DNA of 64,000 nucleotides. Source: Parapedobacter pyrenivorans_A. Its GTDB lineage: Bacteria; Bacteroidota; Bacteroidia; Sphingobacteriales; Sphingobacteriaceae. The notes below the pieces were generated by a model. It worked only from the letters and a program-made list of their open reading frames with translations. It was not told the DNA's origin and made no database searches. The DNA lies in assembly GCF_041925275.1 (NCBI RefSeq), contig NZ_JBHEUZ010000007.1:1-64000 (forward strand), written 5' to 3'. A program made the position numbers and the translations under genes. Shown in pieces: positions 34,113-41,556 of the stretch (its first letter is position 1; each line of letters opens with the position of its first letter).

Positions 34113-35147
34113 ATGAAGAATAGACTATTGCTTTTGGTAGTTGCGGGTATCCTGGCTTGTACATGGGTCCGCGCTCAGCAGGCTGATCAACCGAACACGC
34201 TCCATACGTTGGTGCCTTTTTTAACGATTGCACCGGATTCGCGTGCGGGAGGGATGGGCGAAACCGGTGTGGCAACGCGGCCGGATGCCAACGCCATGCA
34301 CTGGAACCCCGCTAAATATGCCTTTGCCGAAGATGGAGGAGGGGTAAGCCTTTCGTATACGCCTTGGTTACGGCAATATGCAAATGATGTTCACCTCAGT
34401 TACTTGGCTGGATATTATACCTTGGACCATAGGCAAAAACTGGCGGCGTCTGTCCGGTATTTCTCATTTGGTAACGTGGATTTCACGGATGCGGGGGGCA
34501 ACGCCCTTCAACAATACAAACCCCGTGAGTTTGCAGCGGATGTGGCATATGTTCGTAAGTTTCCCGAATATTTTTCGTTGGGCTTAGCGGTTCGGTACAT
34601 TCGGTCTGACCTTGGCATGGGTGTATACGATGGCGTGAACGTACAGCCCGTCAATGCAGTGGGAGCGGATGCGTCCTTCTATTTCAGCAGTCCGGTTATA
34701 TGGGGAGGGCGTGATGCTGTGGTGTCAGCGGGAGCCAATCTGTCAAATATTGGCCTGCGAATAACCCATGCCGCCAGCGGGGCATCGTTGCCAACCAATC
34801 TCAGGTTAGGGGCTAGCGTCAACTATGAACTCAGTGACCGGGATATGCTTGGATTGGCGATGGATGTGAATAGGTTGATGGCCTGGAATGGGGCGGGCAA
34901 CGGGTCGGCCTTGTGGCGGGGATTAACCTGGGGTGTCGGTGCGGAATACGGATATAATGACTTATTGCATGGTAGGTTGGGGTATTTTCATGAACACCCC
35001 TCGTATGGCAATCGGCGATTTTTCACGGTAGGGGCCGGCGCTGCATACCGCGCCTTTAACTTTGATTTTGCTTATATGGTGCCGGTTTCAAATGAACATC
35101 CGCTTGGTAAGTCGTTGCGTTTGTCTGTGGGGTACTATTTTTATTAG
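34113..35147 (+). CDS. porV: PorV-like type IX secretion outer-membrane protein
   Basis: This 344-residue protein has a signal peptide and an N-terminal signature close to that of PorV (LptO): VPFLTIAPDSRAGGMGETGV followed by a WNPAKYAF motif. The rest alternates as in a 14-stranded FadL-like barrel, ending in a strand with LRLSVGYYFY. PorV is the outer-membrane shuttle that carries T9SS cargo from the translocon to the attachment complex. Being 10 nt downstream of a very large sorting-domain protein, it may be a dedicated partner rather than the genome's main PorV; the length is at the short end of the family. Its stop codon overlaps, on the opposite strand, the end of the next gene. Confidence 0.8.
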   Translation: MKNRLLLLVVAGILACTWVRAQQADQPNTLHTLVPFLTIAPDSRAGGMGETGVATRPDANAMHWNPAKYAFAEDGGGVSLSYTPWLRQYANDVHLSYLAGYYTLDHRQKLAASVRYFSFGNVDFTDAGGNALQQYKPREFAADVAYVRKFPEYFSLGLAVRYIRSDLGMGVYDGVNVQPVNAVGADASFYFSSPVIWGGRDAVVSAGANLSNIGLRITHAASGASLPTNLRLGASVNYELSDRDMLGLAMDVNRLMAWNGAGNGSALWRGLTWGVGAEYGYNDLLHGRLGYFHEHPSYGNRRFFTVGAGAAYRAFNFDFAYMVPVSNEHPLGKSLRLSVGYYFY

Positions 35148-36298
35148 AACGCTTCGCTCAGCGAGAGATAGAGCCCGCCCTGTCGCTTTTCGCCAGGTCG
35201 CTTTTCACCGATTCCGTATTCAAGGCGGATGCTGCTCTGATGCTCCAGGTCAAAGAAGTAACGGATTCCTCCACCGAAAGAAGGCACGAAGCGGGCATTG
35301 GATAGCCCACTGTGGTAGGTGGAGCCGGCGCCTGCGAAGGCTGCCACCCCCAACCGGGGGTGGAAACGGTAACGGAGTTCGCTTTGGGCAGCGATCAGGC
35401 TCCGGTCACGGTAGCGGCCGGCGTAGTAACCGCGCATCATCATGTCGCCACCCAGCTCGCGGTAAACATAAAACGGAACCCGGCTACCGAACGATGTTTT
35501 GTAGTGGGCGTTCAGCCCCAGCGTGAGTTCGCTGGTGAAGGGGAAGAAACTACGCAGGTCGAGATCGAATAGACTTCCCTGGAAATTGCTGCCACCACCG
35601 AATCCCGGCGAATAAGCATATTTGGCCCTTGCATAGTGCCCACGGGTGGTGTATGTATTTCTATTGCGGGTATCATACAGCTGGGAGATGCCAAACATGA
35701 GGTGGTATCCGCCATCCTGCCCATAAGGCTGCATACGGTCAAAGATACCGCCGCTTTCCTTATCGGCAAACGTATAGCGTTCAAAGGCCAGGTTGAGCCC
35801 CCCGTAATAGTTGGTCGTCAGTTCGCGTTCGCCTTCCAGCCGTACTCGGATTAATTGCATGAGCACGACGTCCTCGTCCTGGGCTGCTGTTTCATTGCCC
35901 AGCCCATAAAAGTTAAACGGGAAATTACGGAAGCGTAGTTCATTGATATAATGGTAGCGATTGCCGGTAGTCCAAATATCAGATTCCAATTTGAGGTTCG
36001 TTTGCCGTTGGGTGGTGAAAGTGCCAATGAAGGTAAGGTTGGAAGTACGGATGGAAGTATCCGTTTTGTTGAGGTAGAAATTGTAAACGCCGGCCAAGCC
36101 AAATTCCAGTCCGGTCTCCTGCGCATACCCCAATGCCGGCAGCACCACGAAGCCCGCGGAACGGGTGGTGTCTTTTTCGGGCGAAGCGAAACGCTTGATC
36201 AGCTTATGGTCCCAAATACGCTTCCGCTCCTGTGAACATGCAGGAAAAACGATACCTGAAAGGACGAGGTAGATCAAACAACGTAGTACGACACCCAT
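35144..36298 (-). CDS. Omp85-type (BamA/TamA-like) outer-membrane barrel without POTRA domains
   Basis: From the ATG at 36298 this is a 384-residue protein with a signal peptide (LVLSGIVFPACSQ); a TTG at 36364 would add 22 residues before the signal. After about 35 residues the sequence enters barrel strands directly. The C-terminal half has the RGYYAGRYRD motif of the Omp85 family and the final strand ends in SLSEAF. No POTRA domains are present, so it is the short barrel-only form found in many Bacteroidota, whose substrate is unknown. The gene runs convergent to the PorV-like gene and overlaps its last 4 bases; on its other side lies the tRNA operon, transcribed divergently. Confidence 0.75.
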   Translation of the reverse strand: MGVVLRCLIYLVLSGIVFPACSQERKRIWDHKLIKRFASPEKDTTRSAGFVVLPALGYAQETGLEFGLAGVYNFYLNKTDTSIRTSNLTFIGTFTTQRQTNLKLESDIWTTGNRYHYINELRFRNFPFNFYGLGNETAAQDEDVVLMQLIRVRLEGERELTTNYYGGLNLAFERYTFADKESGGIFDRMQPYGQDGGYHLMFGISQLYDTRNRNTYTTRGHYARAKYAYSPGFGGGSNFQGSLFDLDLRSFFPFTSELTLGLNAHYKTSFGSRVPFYVYRELGGDMMMRGYYAGRYRDRSLIAAQSELRYRFHPRLGVAAFAGAGSTYHSGLSNARFVPSFGGGIRYFFDLEHQSSIRLEYGIGEKRPGEKRQGGLYLSLSEAF

Positions 36299-36386
36299 AT
36301 ATGCGGCGAAGGTACGGATAAGAAGTGGAATGCGGTGCGGCAATAAATGGGGCTTGTCGGCCAATTTTACATTTTTGCAAATAATT

Positions 36387-36416
36387 TTTGTATTAAACCA
36401 AGTTTGTATATCTTTG
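36387..36416 (+). promoter_or_regulatory. Bacteroidota-type promoter of the tRNA/tuf operon
   Basis: A TTTG at 36387-36390 and a TATCTTTG at 36409-36416 are separated by 18 bp, matching the -33/-7 consensus (TTTG and TAnnTTTG) of the primary sigma factor of this phylum. The first tRNA begins about 80 bp downstream. Confidence 0.7.
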
Positions 36417-36497
36417 CAGTCCCTAACGGAAAAGGGTGTTTTTGGCGGGGTGTAGGGGAATCGGGAACGGAGGTTTTCGATGGATTTTTGAGGTTTT

Positions 36498-36570
<73 letters not shown>

Positions 36571-36578
36571 CAAAAAAC

Positions 36579-36661
36579 NNNNNNNNNNNNNNNNNNNNNN
36601 NNNNNNNNNNNNNNNNNNNNNNNNNNNNNNNNNNNNNNNNNNNNNNNNNNNNNNNNNNNNN
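36579..36661. other. Run of 83 undetermined bases (N), probably tRNA-Tyr
   Basis: All 83 bases are N, so nothing can be read. The run falls 8 nt after tRNA-Thr and 4 nt before tRNA-Gly. In the equivalent E. coli cluster thrU-tyrU-glyT-thrT-tufB this slot is tRNA-Tyr, a class II tRNA of about 80-85 nt. The identity is therefore inferred from position and length only. Confidence 0.5.
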
Positions 36662-36665
36662 ACAA

Positions 36666-36738
36666 GCGGAAGTAGCTCAATTGGTAGAGCGATAGCCTTC
36701 CAAGCTATAGGTTGCGGGTTCGAGACCCGTCTTCCGCT
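36666..36738 (+). tRNA. tRNA-Gly (anticodon TCC)
   Basis: A 73-base tRNA gene with pairing acceptor arms gcggaag/cttccgc, anticodon stem atagc/gctat around the loop cttccaa (anticodon TCC), and T arm containing ggttcgagacc. Confidence 0.95.
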
Positions 36739-36811
36739 CATAACGTGTTGAGCAAGCTCCGTCAGCCCACCAACTAGGTGAATTGACGGGGATTTGATTG
36801 TAAACACAAAA

Positions 36812-36883
<72 letters not shown>

Positions 36884-36945
36884 CGTAAGGGTAACATAAG
36901 TTAACATTTATACATTAAAATTTTAAATTACTAATTCGCATAAAC

Positions 36946-38133
36946 ATGGCAAAAGAGAAATTTGACCGCAGTAAGCCGCACTTAAACATTGGTACGATCG
37001 GTCACGTTGACCACGGTAAGACAACCACTACTGCTGCAATTACGAAAGTATTGGCAGATAAGGGACTTTCTGAAGTCCGTTCTTTTGATTCAATCGACTC
37101 CGCTCCGGAAGAAAAAGAGCGTGGTATCACCATCAATACGTCGCACGTTGAATACCAGACTGCCAACCGTCACTATGCGCACGTTGACTGCCCGGGTCAC
37201 GCTGACTATGTGAAGAACATGGTTACAGGTGCTGCCCAAATGGACGGTGCTATCATCGTGGTAGCTGCTACGGATGGTCCTATGCCCCAAACGCGTGAGC
37301 ACATCCTTTTGGCCCGTCAGGTAGGCGTACCGGCTTTGGTTGTGTTTATGAACAAAGTGGATTTGGTAGATGACCCGGAGCTGTTGGATTTGGTTGAAAT
37401 GGAAATCCGCGAGTTGCTGTCATTCTACGAATATCCAGGTGACGATATCCCGGTAGTGCGTGGATCTGCCCTTGGTGGTTTGAATGGAGAAGCCGAGTGG
37501 GTAGATAAAATCATGGAATTGATGGATGCCGTAGATAACTACATCCCGATTCCTCCGCGGTTGACAGAACTTCCGTTCCTGATGCCGATTGAAGACGTAT
37601 TCTCCATCACCGGTCGTGGTACGGTTGCTACAGGACGTATTGAGCGTGGTGTGATCAATACAGGTGATCCGGTTGAAATCTTGGGTATGGGTGCTGAGAA
37701 CTTGAAGTCTACCGTAACAGGTGTGGAAATGTTCCGCAAGATTTTGGATTACGGTGAGGCGGGTGATAACGTAGGTCTGCTGTTGCGCGGTATTGAAAAA
37801 ACCGATATCCGTCGTGGTATGGTAATCTGCAAACCCGGCTCAGTAACTCCGCACACCGAGTTCAAAGCGGAAGTTTACGTGTTGTCAAAAGCTGAGGGTG
37901 GCCGCCATACGCCGTTCTTCAACAAATACCGTCCGCAATTCTATTTCCGTACCACAGACGTAACCGGCGAAATTTCTCTGCCTGATGGCGTAGAGATGGT
38001 TATGCCTGGTGATAACGTAACGATCACGGTGAAGTTAATCAACGCTATCGCGATGGAAAAAGGTCTCCGTTTCGCTATCCGCGAAGGTGGTCGGACAGTA
38101 GGTGCCGGACAGGTGACTGAAATCATTGCTTAA
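36946..38133 (+). CDS. tuf: Translation elongation factor EF-Tu
   Basis: This is a complete 395-residue EF-Tu, the GTPase that brings aminoacyl-tRNA to the ribosome. The G1 loop GHVDHGKT (about 18-25), G3 DCPGHADY (about 80-87) and G4 NKVD (about 135-138) are intact, followed by the two beta-barrel domains. It lies in the conserved cluster with tRNAs upstream and tRNA-Trp, secE and nusG downstream. The run of tRNA genes before it suggests co-transcription and RNA processing. Only one tuf gene is visible here. A strong hairpin follows its stop. Confidence 0.99.
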   Translation: MAKEKFDRSKPHLNIGTIGHVDHGKTTTTAAITKVLADKGLSEVRSFDSIDSAPEEKERGITINTSHVEYQTANRHYAHVDCPGHADYVKNMVTGAAQMDGAIIVVAATDGPMPQTREHILLARQVGVPALVVFMNKVDLVDDPELLDLVEMEIRELLSFYEYPGDDIPVVRGSALGGLNGEAEWVDKIMELMDAVDNYIPIPPRLTELPFLMPIEDVFSITGRGTVATGRIERGVINTGDPVEILGMGAENLKSTVTGVEMFRKILDYGEAGDNVGLLLRGIEKTDIRRGMVICKPGSVTPHTEFKAEVYVLSKAEGGRHTPFFNKYRPQFYFRTTDVTGEISLPDGVEMVMPGDNVTITVKLINAIAMEKGLRFAIREGGRTVGAGQVTEIIA

Positions 38134-38164
38134 TCCGTTAAGCAGCTGAATAGCAACATAAAGA

Positions 38165-38195
38165 CAAAGTACCCATCAAAGGGTACTTTGTTCTT
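38165..38195 (+). terminator. Hairpin between tuf and tRNA-Trp (terminator or attenuator)
   Basis: A perfect ten-base inverted repeat (caaagtaccc and gggtactttg, loop of six) follows tuf by about 30 bp. It is followed by ttctt rather than a long T run. It may partly uncouple tuf from secE-nusG expression or stabilise the tuf mRNA end. Confidence 0.65.
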
Positions 38196-38201
38196 GAATA
38201 C

Positions 38202-38272
38202 ACGGGCATAGTTCAATGGTAGAATAGAGGTCTCCAAAACCTTTGATCTGGGTTCGAATCCTGGTGCCCGTG
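38202..38272 (+). tRNA. tRNA-Trp (anticodon CCA)
   Basis: A 71-base tRNA gene with acceptor arms acgggca/tgcccgt, anticodon loop ctccaaa (anticodon CCA) and T arm gggttcgaatcct. It sits between tuf and secE, as in many Bacteroidota. Confidence 0.94.
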
Positions 38273-38289
38273 CTAATTATCGACAGAAC

Positions 38290-38484
38290 ATGGCGAACGT
38301 ACTTGAATTTATAAAAGATTCCTATATCGAGATGACCCAAAAGGTCACTTGGCCCACTTGGGGCCAATTGCAAAATTCGGCCGTGGTTGTATTAGTTGCA
38401 TCCATTATTATTGCACTACTTATATTCGGGATGGATAAGGCATCGAGTAACGTGCTCGAATTGTTCTATAATATTGGGTCTTAA
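38290..38484 (+). CDS. secE: Preprotein translocase subunit SecE
   Basis: This 64-residue protein is the short single-span form of SecE. It has an amphipathic N-terminal helix with the conserved EMTQKVTWPTWGQL stretch, then one membrane helix (about 32-53). SecE braces SecY in the inner-membrane export channel. It begins 17 nt after tRNA-Trp and is followed 15 nt later by nusG, the near-universal neighbour in bacteria. Confidence 0.97.
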   Translation: MANVLEFIKDSYIEMTQKVTWPTWGQLQNSAVVVLVASIIIALLIFGMDKASSNVLELFYNIGS

Positions 38485-38499
38485 GTCGGGGAAGAAGAA

Positions 38500-39045
38500 A
38501 TGGCAGATCAAGCACTGAAATGGTATGTTGTACGGGCCGTAAGCGGTAAGGAAAAGAAAGTAAAACAATACATTGAGGCCGAGGTAAATCGCTTGGGCGT
38601 CAGCCACCTCATCCCCCAAGTGCTGATCCCGATGGAAAAATATTATCAGATGCGCGATGGCAAGAAAGTGGCCAAGGAGCGTAATTTCTATCCGGGATAC
38701 GTATTGCTGGAAATGGCGTTGGATGGTGAATTGGAGCACGTCATAAAAAATATTAACAGCGTAGTAGGCTTCTTGGGCGACAAGGCAGGGAATCCGATTC
38801 CGTTGCGCCCGGCCGAAATAAACCGCATCTTAGGTAAGGTGGACGAGATGTCCGAACAGGGCGAGCTGATGGGCGTGCCGTTCTACGTAGGGGAATTGGT
38901 GAAGGTGAACGACGGCCCTTTCAATGGATTTACGGGCGAAATCGAAGAGGTGAACGAGGAGAAGAAGAAGCTGAAAGTGATGGTAAAGGTGTTCGGCCGC
39001 AAAACCCCGCTCGAATTGAATTATATACAGGTAGAAAAGGAATAA
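38500..39045 (+). CDS. nusG: Transcription termination/antitermination protein NusG
   Basis: This 181-residue protein has an N-terminal NGN domain starting WYVVRAVSGKEKKV, which binds RNA polymerase. Its C-terminal KOW domain contains VKVNDGPFNGFTGEIEEVNE and ends near LNYIQVEKE. NusG adjusts transcription pausing and links RNA polymerase to Rho or to the ribosome. It is adjacent to secE. The rplKAJL-rpoBC genes follow, but a separate promoter lies in the gap. Confidence 0.98.
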   Translation: MADQALKWYVVRAVSGKEKKVKQYIEAEVNRLGVSHLIPQVLIPMEKYYQMRDGKKVAKERNFYPGYVLLEMALDGELEHVIKNINSVVGFLGDKAGNPIPLRPAEINRILGKVDEMSEQGELMGVPFYVGELVKVNDGPFNGFTGEIEEVNEEKKKLKVMVKVFGRKTPLELNYIQVEKE

Positions 39046-39087
39046 GCACATCCCGCGGGAAGGGATAGTTCTTTTTTTTCTGCTGCG

Positions 39088-39117
39088 CTTGATATTCACA
39101 AAAAAGTTGTACCTTTG
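39088..39117 (+). promoter_or_regulatory. Promoter of the rplK-rplA-rplJ-rplL(-rpoBC) operon
   Basis: A TACCTTTG at 39110-39117 matches the TAnnTTTG -7 element; a CTTG at 39088-39091, 18 bp upstream, is a near match to the -33 TTTG. The transcript would have a leader of about 110 nt before rplK, room for ribosomal-protein autoregulation. Confidence 0.65.
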
Positions 39118-39234
39118 CACTCCATTTTGGGGTGCTCCGTAGTTAAATGATAAGCGCTTCAAAATCTAAATGTTACGTTATAATGCTTCCAACTTACTAA
39201 CAAACATTTATTTAATTAAATTTAAGATCGAGAA

Positions 39235-39678
39235 ATGGCAAAAGAAGTCAGTGCGTTAGTAAAATTACAAGTGAAGGGTGGCGCTGCGAATCCATCTCCC
39301 CCAGTAGGGCCCGCTTTGGGTGCGAAAGGGGTGAACATCATGGAATTTTGCAAGCAATTCAATGCTCGTACGCAAGACAAGCCAGGCAAAGTATTGCCCG
39401 TCGTGATTACCGTGTATAGCGACAAATCATTCGATTTTATCATTAAGACCCCTCCCGTGGCGATCCAGTTGGTGGAAGCATCGGGTGTGAAAAAGGGATC
39501 GGGCGAGCCTAACCGTAAAAAGGTAGGTGCGGTGACCTGGGAACAGGTAGAAGCCATTGCCAAAGATAAAATGACTGATTTGAATGCGTTTACGGTCGAG
39601 TCGGCCATGCGTATGGTTGCCGGAACGGCACGTAGTATGGGTATTACGGTGAGTGGTAGCGCCCCCTGGAATAATTAA
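39235..39678 (+). CDS. rplK: 50S ribosomal protein L11
   Basis: This 147-residue protein is a full-length L11. It carries the proline-rich N-terminal domain (NPSPPVGPALGAKGVNIMEF) and the C-terminal 23S rRNA-binding domain ending around ARSMGITVSG. L11 forms the stalk base of the large subunit, where it contacts elongation factors and the stringent-response enzyme. It is the first gene of the L11-L1-L10-L7/L12 operon and is 22 nt from rplA. Confidence 0.99.
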   Translation: MAKEVSALVKLQVKGGAANPSPPVGPALGAKGVNIMEFCKQFNARTQDKPGKVLPVVITVYSDKSFDFIIKTPPVAIQLVEASGVKKGSGEPNRKKVGAVTWEQVEAIAKDKMTDLNAFTVESAMRMVAGTARSMGITVSGSAPWNN

Positions 39679-39700
39679 TTAACGAAATCAGTTTAAGAAA

Positions 39701-40399
39701 GTGGCAAGATTAACAAAAAATCAGAAAGCGGCACTATCCAAGATTGAAGCTGGTAAAGCATATTCGTTACAAGAGGCATCAGCCTTGGTAAAGGATATAA
39801 CCAATGCAAAGTTTGATGCGTCGGTGGATATCGATGTACGCCTCGGCGTGGATCCCCGTAAAGCGAATCAAATGGTGCGCGGTATCGCCACTTTGCCACA
39901 TGGTACGGGCAAGACTGTCCGTGTATTGGTGCTCTGCACGCCTGATAAGGAAGAAGAGGCCAAGGCTGCAGGAGCAGACCATGTTGGATTGGACGATTAC
40001 ATCAGCAAGATCGAAGGTGGGTGGACCGATATCGATATCATCATTACCATGCCTAGTGTGATGGCAAAAGTAGGTAGATTGGGCCGTATCCTCGGTCCGC
40101 GTAACCTCATGCCGAATCCGAAAACAGGTACGGTGACGACCGATGTCGGTAAAGCGGTGACCGAGGTGAAAGCAGGCAAGATTGATTTCAAGGTGGACAA
40201 GACGGGGATTATCCATACGTCTGTCGGTAAAGTATCTTTTTCACCCGAAAAAATCTATGAAAATGCCCTGGAAGTGTTGCAGACAATTTCCAAATTGAAG
40301 CCGTCGGCAGCTAAGGGGACTTATTTCAAGAGTATTTACCTTTCTTCCACCATGAGTCCAAGTGTTCAAATCGAAACGAAATCAGTAGCGGGAATTTAA
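39701..40399 (+). CDS. rplA: 50S ribosomal protein L1
   Basis: This 232-residue protein is a complete L1 with the signature GRLGRILGPRNLMPNPKTGTV near residues 125-145. Translation starts at a GTG at 39701. L1 binds the mobile L1 stalk of 23S rRNA and in many bacteria represses translation of its own operon. It is separated from rplJ by only 2 nt. Confidence 0.98.
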   Translation: MARLTKNQKAALSKIEAGKAYSLQEASALVKDITNAKFDASVDIDVRLGVDPRKANQMVRGIATLPHGTGKTVRVLVLCTPDKEEEAKAAGADHVGLDDYISKIEGGWTDIDIIITMPSVMAKVGRLGRILGPRNLMPNPKTGTVTTDVGKAVTEVKAGKIDFKVDKTGIIHTSVGKVSFSPEKIYENALEVLQTISKLKPSAAKGTYFKSIYLSSTMSPSVQIETKSVAGI

Positions 40400-40401
40400 T
40401 C

Positions 40402-40920
40402 ATGAAAAGAGAAGAAAAACAAGAAATTGTTAAAGCTTTAGCTGAGCAGATTAAATCGTACGGTAATTTTTATATTGCCGACACTGCTGACTTGACCGTG
40501 GCGAAAATCAACGGGATACGCCGTAAGTGCTTTGATAGAGGGATTGCGATCCAAGTGGTCAAGAACACGTTGATCCAGAAGGCGCTCGTAGAGGCCGGAG
40601 TTGATTCGGAAGAGCTGTTGGGCGTCTTGAAAGGGTCGTCCACGATGTTGTTTTCCGAAACGGGTAATGCACCGGCTAAGTTGATCAAGGAGCTTCGCAA
40701 AGAGGGCGACAAGCCCGTTCTGAAAGGCGCCTACATCGATGCGGCTGTATTCATCGGAGACAACCAGGTAGATACGCTGTCCAAGCTCAAGTCGAAGAAC
40801 GAACTCATCGGCGATATCATCGGACTGTTGCAGTCGCCTGCCAAGAACGTGGTTTCCGCACTTCAGTCCGGAGGCAATACATTGGCCGGTTTGGTTAAAA
40901 CTTTACAGGAGAGAGGTTAA
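40402..40920 (+). CDS. rplJ: 50S ribosomal protein L10
   Basis: This 172-residue protein is L10, which ties the L7/L12 dimers to the L11 region of the large subunit. The N-terminal rRNA-binding part includes NFYIADTADLTVAKINGIRR and VVKNTLIQKA, and the C-terminal helix that binds L7/L12 ends near LVKTLQERG. The gene starts 2 nt after rplA and is followed 75 nt later by rplL. Confidence 0.98.
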   Translation: MKREEKQEIVKALAEQIKSYGNFYIADTADLTVAKINGIRRKCFDRGIAIQVVKNTLIQKALVEAGVDSEELLGVLKGSSTMLFSETGNAPAKLIKELRKEGDKPVLKGAYIDAAVFIGDNQVDTLSKLKSKNELIGDIIGLLQSPAKNVVSALQSGGNTLAGLVKTLQERG

Positions 40921-40995
40921 TCGGGTCCCTCCAAATCAATACCCGAAGGATTATTCATTGTTTTTTAAAAAGTAAATTCAAAAATTAAAAATAAA

Positions 40996-41376
40996 ATGGC
41001 AGATTTAAAAGCGTTTGCTGAGCAGTTGGTAAACTTGACAGTAAAGGAAGTTAACGAGTTAGCTCAAATCTTGAAAGACGAGTACGGCATTGAGCCTGCT
41101 GCAGCTGCAGTGGCTGTTGCTGGTCCGGCTGCTGGCGGTGATGCGCCTGCCGCAGCAGAAGAAAAATCAGCTTTCGATGTGATTTTGAAAGAAGCTGGCG
41201 GTCAGAAATTAGCTGTGGTTAAATTGGTTAAAGATTTGACAGGCCTTGGCTTGAAAGAAGCAAAAGACTTAGTTGACGGTGCGCCGAAAGAAATCAAAAC
41301 CGGTGTCGCTAAAGACGAAGCTGAAGCTTTGAAAAAGCAACTTGAAGAAGCAGGAGCTGTTGTTGAGATCAACTAA
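40996..41376 (+). CDS. rplL: 50S ribosomal protein L7/L12
   Basis: This 126-residue protein is L7/L12, the multi-copy stalk protein that recruits translation GTPases. It has the N-terminal dimerisation domain, an Ala/Gly-rich hinge (about 35-55) and the C-terminal domain with the GLGLKEAKDLVDGAPK motif. A hairpin lies between this gene and rpoB. Confidence 0.99.
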   Translation: MADLKAFAEQLVNLTVKEVNELAQILKDEYGIEPAAAAVAVAGPAAGGDAPAAAEEKSAFDVILKEAGGQKLAVVKLVKDLTGLGLKEAKDLVDGAPKEIKTGVAKDEAEALKKQLEEAGAVVEIN

Positions 41377-41405
41377 TTCGGTTCATACAACACACCTGGA
41401 TGGGG

Positions 41406-41440
41406 TAGACTCTGACGTGAATTTCGTCAGAGTCTATTCC
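41406..41440 (+). terminator. Hairpin between rplL and rpoB, likely attenuator
   Basis: A perfect twelve-base inverted repeat (tagactctgacg and cgtcagagtcta, loop of seven) lies 30 bp after rplL. The following bases, ttcctattt, are only moderately T-rich, so read-through into rpoB is expected. A partial terminator at this point is a known feature of the E. coli operon. Confidence 0.75.
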
Positions 41441-41556
41441 TATTTATGACTTTTCCTCTCATTACCAGTACCAAATCCGTGCTGTATGGATGCCTCTTAC
41501 ACGGCGAAAGCAGCGTCAAAGTGCAGTTTAAATAGTTAAACTAAAATCTTATTCCC

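Noticed and set aside
39118..39234. tRNA-like stretch in the rplK leader (gtagttaaatgataagcgc)
   Set aside because: It resembles a D-arm and part of an anticodon arm, but no acceptor or T arm can be paired, so it is not called as a tRNA or remnant.
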